Below, one piece after another: positions 56,430 to 64,000 of a stretch of 64,000 nucleotides of DNA. The DNA lies in NCBI GenBank assembly GCA_051294375.1, contig CM119271.1:1358721-1422720 (forward strand). The letters run 5' to 3'. Numbering within the stretch: the stretch's first letter is position 1; each line of letters starts with the position of its first letter. The notes beneath the pieces were generated by a model. It made no database searches. It had not been told where the DNA came from and saw nothing but the letters and a program-made list of their open reading frames with translations. This DNA comes from Paraspadella gotoi (lineage: Eukaryota; Chaetognatha). The translations under genes and the position numbers were made by a program.

Positions 56430-59012
56430 ATGAGTCGAGATCCCGCCGGTTCTGTCTCGAGTGATCATCGCCAAAGTCAAAGTCGGTGAGGCTCGAAAAT
56501 GTGGAGACAATCCACGAGGTTTTTGAAGTCAGATACAAAAAGGGTTTGAATAATAACACTGTAAATCTCATATCAAAAAATATCGCAGGGTACATCAGCA
56601 ACAATATAAATAAAAATAGAATTAATTAATTAATTAAAGCGTAGCAAAAATATTGAAATCAAGGAGAATAAAAATTCGAATATTTATAAAATTATAAAAT
56701 TCATATTTAAATTTTAACTCAATAAAATCGTTGTGAACACAAAAATCGATTTTTTCCTAATATTTAATTTAAAAAAAAATTGTCAATTTTCGCATATCCC
56801 ATAGTATACATAGTATACATAGTATACATAGTACTCATCATAGAAAATGTCAATTTAAAATGTTTTTTTCTTATTTTTGAAAGCAGATGCGAATTTTTCT
56901 AGAAAGTTGATAAAAGGAAATATAAGAACTTTCACTACGCCTTATTAATTAGGCAACGTGTGAAACATTACTAATCTTCGAGATTATCCTGCATTTTCAT
57001 GTAATTAAGATAAAATTTATTTTCCGTCAAAAAAAACCTATTTCATTAATTGTTCAGTTCTTTTTTTAAAAATAAGATAACTGTCAGGGTAATAATTAAA
57101 CCTAAAAGCTTATCCGTTGCCGATAGTAAGTCTTTTAATGTCCGTTGACGAGAATTACCCGTCGGATTCGACTTAATCTTGGGTCTCCTTTGATTTATTA
57201 CTTCCAAGTTCATCTTCCCATCACCATCTCATTTCATCGCCGAGAGAGAAATCCACCACCGTGGTTCCATCGACCTGTTCCAAAGAGTTGACTAGAGCCG
57301 AACCGGAATCAACTCGAGAAAACCTCGAATCCGACACCGGACTCTTTGATAACGGTGAGGGTGCCGGAACGCACGGTTGGGATGGTGCGCTTACCCGCTA
57401 TGACACAGATGATTCGATATTAATGTAGTTGATGTGAGGCAGTTTCTTTAAATAATATATCATTTGCGCGATTTAGTTAAAAAAATATATTTTTAAATCT
57501 CAGTTCCCGACCTCGAATCGCTTTTCTCCCCGAATCCGAAGCCAGAGAATCAACGTCTTGACCCACGCCCTGATAGTTCAGTCAACCACCGCCTCGCCCG
57601 CTTCTCCTCGGTCCCAACTTCCCACCGTTCTTTCGCCCGAGTCGAAGCCTCTCAACCTGCCTCTCAATCCCAGTTGCAGTCCATCCCCGAGACCGCCGCC
57701 TCCGGCTCCGCCCGACCGAGGAAACGATCTCGACCCTCCATCGATTCCGTGAGATTGAAAAATTCAAATTCGACGAGGGACGGGATCCAAGTTTGAAGTT
57801 TGGAAGGGAATTAATGACGGATCACAAAGAATGAGTTTCTTGAAGAATTCAGAAGCCGTAAAGGGTATATTTTAAAAGTGTTTGGTTCCAGCCCGTTAGA
57901 CTTATTAGTTTCGTATCATACTTTTAATTATCGACGGAAAGTACGAGCGAAAAAAGTGGCCAAAATAAACAAAAACTAAATTATTTAAAAAAAAACAACA
58001 TTTTTTCTTGAGGAAGGAAGGAAGTGGGTGAGAAAAGGACGAGGTTTCGCCACAGCCAAAGGAGGATTCTCTTTTTTTCGTTGCCTCAACCAACGAGCAG
58101 GAGAAGAAAGTTTTCTTTTCTCGCTTTTGTGAGAAACATTTTTGCGGTTGAGCGATCTTTCCAATTCTTTCTCCTTTTCTCTCTTTTTTTTTCTTTCTTC
58201 AACTCCTTTTCCGCTCGTTTCACTTTTTTTTTTTAAAACTCGTGCGCCCTTTGCATCTCAGGAATCCTCGCCAGCACTTTTCTCGTCCCCCGTCGAGCGC
58301 CTCGCCCCTTCCGCCGAGCGCCTCCCTCCGTCGGCGCCGACTCGCCGTGGACGAAAACCTTCGAAGCTCGACATGAAGTCCAAGTTGGAGAAAAGCCGAC
58401 AGAGCGCGCGGGAGTGTCGCGCCAGAAAGAAATTGCGCTACCAGTACTTGGAAGAGTTGGTCAACGCCAGAGAAAAAGCCATTCTCAGTTTGAGAGAGGT
58501 AGAAGCTGGAAGGGTTGGGGAAAGACTGAAGTGGGACGGGTTGTGGTTATAATTATATGGTCATTATTTGCTTCAAAAAATGTATATTTTGTAAATACAT
58601 GAAAAACTTTTTAAAATTATTGAATGTAGTTTTGCACCGATATTTAAAAAAATTAATAAGTTGTGCGGCAATAATTTATTATTCGTTTATCACCATTTTT
58701 CAAATGCCTCCCCCCCTTTTCCTCCCCTTCATTAAACTGTTTCAGGAGTTGGAGGTTTACAAAAACTGGTGCCGAGACATGGACGAGGGTCGCGTCCCGC
58801 CCGACATGAAGGCAAAGATGGAAAAGTTGGAGAAAAAATTGGAGATGCCCGGAGAGCGGTCGGGCGACGCCGAGTCCGCGGACCCGGCCGACGAGGAAGA
58901 CGACGACGAAGAGGACGAAGTCGATTCCGATGACGACGACGTCTCGGACGAGGAGGAGGAAGAGGACGAAGAAGAGGAGAGAGAAAGAGCTGGAGGAGGC
59001 TCCAATCGATGA
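56430..59012 (+). CDS. CREBL2: CREBL2/REPTOR-BP-like bZIP protein with long N-terminal extension
   Basis: Five exons in phase: 56430-56485, 57209-57354, 57504-57748, 58262-58498, 58746-59012, giving 316 residues. The bZIP core [40 protein letters not shown], then [20 protein letters not shown] is nearly that of CREBL2. CREBL2 (fly REPTOR-BP) pairs with the bZIP factor CREBRF/REPTOR in TORC1 and metabolic signalling. Human CREBL2 is about 120 residues and starts near the basic region; here about 190 Ser/Pro-rich residues precede it and an acidic Glu/Asp tail of 40 residues follows. The first three exons have no homology support and rest on matching phases and GT-AG sites only. The bZIP part is certain. 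AATAAA at 59156. Confidence 0.85.
56486..57208 (+). other. CREBL2-like intron 1 with a 9-base tandem repeat
   Basis: 723-base AT-rich intron. At 56800-56835 there are four units of CATAGTATA (last one altered). Nothing else recognised. Confidence 0.6.
57749..58261 (+). other. CREBL2-like intron 3
   Basis: 513-base intron, GT at 57749 and AG at 58260-58261, with a long pyrimidine-rich 3' half. The downstream ATG at 58142 would allow an alternative shorter product that starts closer to the bZIP, as in vertebrates. Confidence 0.6.
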
Positions 59013-59374
59013 AGGCGGGGAAGTAATTGTCAACTTCCGAGCTTTTCAAAATGTGTGGAGGTGCTTAATTTTTTTGTCGAATTTGTAAACAACGACGAAT
59101 TATGTACGGAACTTTCTTCTTTATCATCGTTTTTACTCCCTTGTTATTTGTACAAAATAAAATCTAGTCATGTTGTATTGTATTATTGTGGGTTTGTTTG
59201 GGTTTTTTTTATCCGCCGTTGGCTCATTCACTTATTGTTTGAATATTTAGAGTTTTTACTCGCGTATAACAATGAATTCCATGCGTCAAATGTGATTAAA
59301 GTGAACCAAAATTTACTCCAATTATTATTATAATTTTTCCTACCAAAAAACTTTTCTAATCCTCCCTAAAAAAG
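59013..59374. other. CREBL2-like 3' region
   Basis: AATAAA at 59156-59161, 144 bases after the stop. AT-rich spacer to the SPSB-type gene, no other feature. Confidence 0.65.
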
Positions 59375-60388
59375 ATGATGTCGACTCGTTCCGACGTTTA
59401 TTCGTCCGCCTCTTCTCGACTACGACTTGATCCACCGACTCTACCCTCTCAGTCTATGTCCCTCTCATCTTCCCACCCTCCTTCCCACCGCCCACGCCTC
59501 TCACACTTTCCCAAAGAGCCCCTGTCGAGAGTAATGCCGCCCCGCGTGGCTTTGCTCCGCGGGCGCGCCCCTCTGACCGACGAAGAGATCCGAAAGCACG
59601 GGTGGAACCCCAACGACAAAAGTTCCAACCTCTACTTGCGACGCGGAGGAAAAAACTCAGAAGATCGGCTCTGGGTCCGACGGAACAACGTCGCTCGAAG
59701 CACGGACGCTATACGCGGCCGCACGGGTTACCGTGTTGGGACGCACCTTTGGGAGATCACTTGGGACACGAGTCAGCGTGGCACGCACGCCGTTGTGGGA
59801 GTGGCCACAAAGGACGCGCCACTACACTGCGATGGCTACCGGGCGTTGGTCGGCTCCAACGCCGAAAGTTTTGGCTGGGAACTGAGGACTAATAACCTTC
59901 TTCACAACGCGAGACCCGAAGACGATGAGGAAGAAGAAGAAGGCGGAGGCGGGGACCCCGCCGATCGTCGACTCTCTCTCGGCACCGAGGACGTGGACAA
60001 CAACGCCCCCGAGGCGCCGGGACGAATCCCGCTCAATCCGCCCCGCAAGTACCCGGTCAAGGGAGAGGCGCCCAACTCTTTCGAAGCGGTGCTGGACTTC
60101 GAGGACGGGACCCTCGCTTTCATCGTCGACGGGGAATACCAAGGAGTCGCCTTCGAGAATCTTAAGGGTCTCGAACTCTATCCCGTCGTCAGCTGCGTCT
60201 GGGGCCACTGCGAAATTCGCCTCCGCTACCTTGGCGGTCTCCCCGAGCAGCCATCCACCCTCTTTGACTATTGCAAGAGGACGATTCAAGCCAGAGTGCC
60301 CAGGAGGCAGGATTTAGAAGTCCTACCACTCCCCAAGCATATTTTGACGCATCTGAAAGAGACTCATCATTTGGGACAGGCACAATAA
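59375..60388 (+). CDS. SPSB-type SPRY domain and SOCS-box protein
   Basis: Single-exon ORF of 337 residues. A Ser/Pro-rich N-terminus is followed by a SPRY/B30.2 domain at about residues 75-285 (TGYRVGTHLWEITWD, HAVVGVATKDAPL, LVGSNAESFGWEL, TLAFIVDGEYQGVAF, LYPVVSCVWGHCEIRLRYLGG) and a C-terminal SOCS box (YCKRTIQAR, then LPLPKHILTHL with the LPLP cullin-5 motif). SPSB proteins (fly gustavus) are substrate receptors of Cul5-ElonginB/C ubiquitin ligases. Compared with SPSB1-4 an acidic, Gly-rich insert of about 35 residues breaks a SPRY surface loop near residues 180-220. Which SPSB paralogue it matches best is not decided. ATG 59375 is the first; ATG 59533 is an alternative that would drop the low-complexity N-terminus. 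Confidence 0.92.
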   Translation: MMSTRSDVYSSASSRLRLDPPTLPSQSMSLSSSHPPSHRPRLSHFPKEPLSRVMPPRVALLRGRAPLTDEEIRKHGWNPNDKSSNLYLRRGGKNSEDRLWVRRNNVARSTDAIRGRTGYRVGTHLWEITWDTSQRGTHAVVGVATKDAPLHCDGYRALVGSNAESFGWELRTNNLLHNARPEDDEEEEEGGGGDPADRRLSLGTEDVDNNAPEAPGRIPLNPPRKYPVKGEAPNSFEAVLDFEDGTLAFIVDGEYQGVAFENLKGLELYPVVSCVWGHCEIRLRYLGGLPEQPSTLFDYCKRTIQARVPRRQDLEVLPLPKHILTHLKETHHLGQAQ

Positions 60389-60389
60389 A
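60384..60389 (+). promoter_or_regulatory. AATAAA overlapping the SPSB stop codon
   Basis: The polyadenylation hexamer AATAAA contains the TAA stop codon (60386-60388). If used, the transcript would have almost no 3' UTR. A later signal may be used instead. Confidence 0.45.
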
Positions 60390-61379
60390 AGAAACATGGG
60401 AGAAGGGGTTTGATTGAAGGAGGATGTGGGAAGGGGAAAACCAAGAAAGCGGCGTTCATTTAGTCCAAGAAATCTCCCATCTTTCTCTCATTATTATCTC
60501 TCTGTCCCCCCCACTCTCCCCCCCATTTTTTCACGCCATTTCTGAGAAAAGCGCCAATAATAACTGTTTACGAAAACGATTCGTATATGAATTCGGAATG
60601 AGGCTCCTTAAATCTTTGGATGAGGAGGCTTGTTTTATGAGTACTTTGCTCACGTATTTTTTTTTCAAGTTATAGTCGAATTCGTATTTAAATAATACTA
60701 TTATTTCTTCTTTATCATTTTTATATCGATTTTAGTGGGAATATTGCTTAACGAGTAGCTTTGTTTTTAAGTTATAATCGATACTACAGGGATTTCAATC
60801 CGGAGCGATACGAAAAGACTTGACGTTTATGTAGACATAAAAAATGTTCTAATTTCCTAATAATATAATCACAGTGGCTCTCAAGCGAGGAGTCACTTTT
60901 TTTTTTAAATTTTAATAGTTCTTGACAATTTTAAAATTTTTAACACTGATTGTAAAGTTATCTGAAATAGAAATAAACATTTTTGGTAATAAAAAGTCAG
61001 TTCGGTGATTTGTTATTATGAAAAAAAATTTTCATGTTAAACCAAACTTATTTATAATAGTAATTATTATTTATGAATGTCGTCTTTCATATTTTTTTTC
61101 TCCAAAAGCTGAAATTTTTATTTTTTTTAATAGATTTTAAAGGGAAAACGCGATGATTATTATCAAGTTATTCATATTATTAAAAAAAATTCTGGTTCGT
61201 GATACATATTACTACAGTATTTTATTATTAATAAAAAAAATGAAGCATGAAAAAAAATTATTTTTTTTTAATGGTAACTGAAGGATTAATTGTAACATCC
61301 ACTTTCAAAGTAAAAATTCTGCATCTTCAGAAATTTACCCTCAGAGGAAAATGTTTATAATGAAGAGACAGTAATTATT

Positions 61380-61599
61380 GTTATGTATTAGTGACAGAAC
61401 CGTTCAATATAAGCAGTCCCTGAGCTACGGATCAGGCTGTAACACTATGTTACAGGCGGGTTAAGCGCCCCGTCCCTCTTAACTGCTAGGCGATCTCCAG
61501 GCTAGAACCCCGGACCTTTTGGTTGGAAGGCGAATGAATTGCCTCCGGCACCAATGGCCACTGATGAACGGTTGATGGATTTTGGTCTACCATAATAAC
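61380..61599 (-). repeat. tRNA-derived SINE or MITE-like element, copy 2, uninterrupted
   Basis: 220 bases matching the split copy at 23151-24067. Minus-strand box-B-like GGTTCTAGCC; imperfect inverted ends, including AACCGTTCA at the left and TGAACGGTT at the right. Two dispersed copies 38 kb apart indicate a mobile family. Confidence 0.7.
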
Positions 61600-61764
61600 A
61601 TACATACGTGCATAGCAACTATACTAGCTGGAAGGTTACAAATTTGTAGAAAAAAAGTCAAGTATTTTTCTATTTTTATGAAAAAAATTTATGACCTGAT
61701 TGCTCTTCGTTTCAATTATGTTATGTTTTTTCTTATAACCCCAGTTGAAGTCCCTGTAAGTAAA

Positions 61765-62491
61765 CAGGGTCCGCGCGCTCTTTTGGGAAAAAAATTGGGA
61801 CTTAATTCTGTTAAAACCGTTGTTATGTAGATAAAAACCGATAACATTTTTGAAAACCTTGTGGTCTTGGCTTTCAGTCAATGCCCAAAATGTTTACAAA
61901 TTTTGAAAGGATAATGGCCTAATTAACACTTTTAAATGACATATCGTTTTTTTCTGCGAGCGATGAGATGATTTTCACGACTTTGTCAAATTTTACACCC
62001 ATGTAAGTTGGTTAAAAATAGTGATAAATTAAAATAAAAAAATTAAAAAACTGGAATCTTCTTGATCTTGGCTTTCAGTAAATACCTAATATGTTATGAA
62101 ATTGAAAGATGGAAGAGATAACCCTTTTTTCACCACGAGTCGTTTTTTAAGGGTTTTTAAAAGGTAGGTTAAAAAAATTTAAGAAATTGTTATTGTGAAC
62201 TGTATTTTTGAGTACCCCAAGAACATAAAAATTAGAATAATATTTAGAATAATACTTAAAATAATACTTAAAAGTATTTTGTGCCAGAATTGGTTTAATA
62301 AGACATTTACCAATATTGAAACAACTGGCTTGTTAATGCAGTAGCAATTGGGTCAGTTTATGGGTGCGCAGTTGCAAAAAACTGTCCTTTCCTTTGGAGT
62401 CATTTATTCAGACTGGTATTATTAGGATTATGATAATGATTATGAAAATGAATTTTTCAAAATATTCCTAAAAGAGCGCGGGGACCAGGTA
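61765..62491. mobile_element. Candidate non-autonomous DNA transposon with 26-base inverted ends
   Basis: Left end CAGGGTCCGCGCGCTCTTTT (61765-61784 and on to 61790) and right end, read inverted, CCTGGTCCCCGCGCTCTTTT (62491 to 62472) match with few mismatches. The interior is AT-rich, has no transposase, and holds a duplicated block about 201 bases apart (starting 61862 and 62063) built around TCTTGGCTTTCAGT. No target duplication identified. Confidence 0.65.
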
Positions 62492-63312
62492 TTTAGTTTA
62501 CTTCATATGTAGCGATTAGACAGATCGATCAAAAACTCTCCTCCGCATGCTTTTCGGGTTTTTGCACGTTGAATCCATTGTTTTCCTTAACGGTTAACCC
62601 GAATTAATAAAGTTATATCGATTTTACCCCCCAAAAAGTCGTTATTCGATAGGGAGATCGAAACTGTAGTTTTTTGAATGATGCATTTCATAACGGCATA
62701 TTTCATTTTAATGAGTACCAAGTACTTAATTTATATATTAGTAATTTGTTTTACTTGCTCAATAGCAAGTATGTTTTTTAACTAGGAATTTAATAATGAC
62801 TCTAGTAGGTACCAGTAACGATTGATTTAAAAAGATATTTAAACAAAATACGAAAATTTCAGAGAGTGAGGGGAAGATTTTGTTCTTTTTTATATGTAGG
62901 TAATTTTTTTCAAAAATGAATTTTATAATTGATTTATTAAAAATTTTATGACTCATGCCTTCATAAAAATATTTTATAACGTCGTATTTTTACCCAATTG
63001 CCAAAGAAAGTTACCCACTTTTCGCGCTTTTTGTGGAAAAGAATTACACCTAATCATTTATTAGTAGATGTTTTTAGATAGTTTTTTTTACCACGGAATT
63101 TACTCGTTTTTTGTTTCCTGGTTAAACTCCGCCTAAATAGATTTTCAGACTTGAAATAGAATTTTTTCGTCGATCAATATAGGAGGGCCGAGTCTAGAGG
63201 CTATAATATTCTGCACGTATTTTTATTTCCCATTTTTTTCTCGACATTTTGGAATGCTACGCCCGAGTTTTTGGGGTAGCGAAGAATAAAAAAACAAGTT
63301 TGAGCAAACAAT

Positions 63313-63921
63313 GTCGGATCTGCCTACGATAATTAGGTGGTAATCTGCTAATCAGATAATCACGATAATTCTTTTAATTTGTGATCTTAACTGATCATAA
63401 CAGATTGTACCATACCAAACCAGTAGCTGCGCCAATACTGAACTGTTACTATGGTACAAATAATTTATTTGACTAGTATTTTTTTTTTAACTTGAATCAT
63501 TTTTTCAACTCGCATCATTTTTTCATCTTGCAGCATTTTTTCATCTTGAATCATTTTTTTAACTTGTAACACTTGTTAACTTGCATCATTGTTTAAATTT
63601 GCATCATATTTTAAATTGGCTTCATTTTTTCAAATTGAATCATTTTTCACTCATTTAAACTCATTTCCACTCGCAGGATTCCATCGAAACTTTATATCCA
63701 GCTCAATCACACTTTTCTAACCACACACAAAATTTCATTCCAATCCAACCATACAATCACGACTAATTGGTGTTTTTTGCTAAGGGGGACGGACGGACAT
63801 CATTTTTTTGGTTTTTTTGCATAATTATCATAATTCGATGTTCTGAGATGATTTAAGGGGGGGACCGACGGACCGACAAAGTGGATTATAAAGTCGGGAT
63901 CTGCTGATAAGCAGATCCGAC
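63313..63921. mobile_element. Candidate MITE with perfect 11-base inverted ends
   Basis: GTCGGATCTGC at 63313-63323 and its exact inverse GCAGATCCGAC at 63911-63921. The right end is also part of a hairpin (GATCTGCT, GATA, AGCAGATC, about 63897-63918). The interior holds an 18-base tandem repeat and GGACGGACGG-type runs, no ORF. Confidence 0.55.
63489..63648 (+). repeat. Degenerate tandem repeat, about 18 bases per unit, nine units
   Basis: Units resemble AACTTGAATCATTTTTTC with substitutions and one-base length changes, running head to tail. Confidence 0.8.
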
Positions 63922-64000
63922 TAAAAATGTATCCAACTGGAAAAAGAGACGAATGAAATCTAGTCGATAATGTTAATGGTTGAGTACAAACACATATTTT

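Larger units (their letters stand above)
60389..64000. other. Gene-free AT-rich tail with small repeat elements
   Basis: No conserved ORF on either strand over 3.6 kb. It carries a SINE/MITE copy (61380-61599), an inverted-repeat-bounded element (61765-62491), a second such element (63313-63921) and an 18-base tandem repeat (63489-63648). Confidence 0.6.

Noticed and set aside
56250-56604. Minus-strand ORFs in a GC-rich patch before the CREBL2-like exons
   Set aside because: No domain is recognisable, while on the + strand the same patch gives an ATG and a phase-2 donor that joins the next exon exactly.

Overview
The window reads as animal nuclear DNA. Sixteen protein-coding genes have clear bilaterian orthologues (APC, DNMBP/Tuba, EDEM1, ZIP13, AMN1, RABIF, KLHDC4, ACSS3 and others). 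Their exons are GC-rich with short GT-AG introns, set in AT-rich spacers, and APC keeps the full bilaterian layout. The species cannot be named from sequence alone. A protostome, possibly a crustacean or other arthropod, is my guess, because a DNMT3 family gene, a Penelope-like element and a compact gene layout occur together.

Layout: an MDC1/Mu2-like DNA-damage scaffold (167-4066) is followed 59 bases later by TMEM69 (4126-4785). A repeat-rich spacer leads to ZIP13 (6906-8416), a CCCH zinc-finger protein (9761-11836), AMN1 (12391-13827), EDEM1 (14796-17457), RABIF/Mss4 (17909-18373), KLHDC4 (18709-22136) and a DUSP3/VHR-like phosphatase (22971-24522). APC (24997-40017) is a two-exon gene whose 5.7-kb intron holds a decayed Penelope-like retroelement with a large palindrome of terminal repeats. 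Then come DNMBP (41614-45759), a six-finger C2H2 protein (46487-47845), ACSS3 (48343-51098), a DNMT3-like gene (52132-55750), a CREBL2-like bZIP gene (56430-59012) and an SPSB-type SPRY/SOCS-box gene (59375-60388). The last 3.6 kb has no gene and holds several small repeat elements.

The most interesting locus is the DNMT3-like gene. Seven exons join in phase into an intact 833-residue protein, but the catalytic cysteine of motif IV and the glutamate of motif VI are both replaced, and no PWWP or ADD domain is visible. It looks like a catalytically dead DNMT3 regulator, comparable with vertebrate DNMT3L but keeping the C-terminal motifs that DNMT3L lacks. Other notable points are the array of TQxY/TQxF motifs in the MDC1-like protein, all sixteen genes lying on the + strand, a splice-acceptor-like tract just before TMEM69, and a 25-codon upstream ORF whose stop overlaps the EDEM1 start codon.

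The genes do not form one pathway. They are mostly housekeeping and signalling genes: DNA damage, zinc transport, ER-associated degradation, Rab chaperoning, Wnt/cytoskeleton, Cdc42 GEF, acyl-CoA synthesis, DNA methylation and ubiquitin ligation. Exon boundaries were set by hand from GT-AG sites, reading phase and remembered family alignments. No database search was run.
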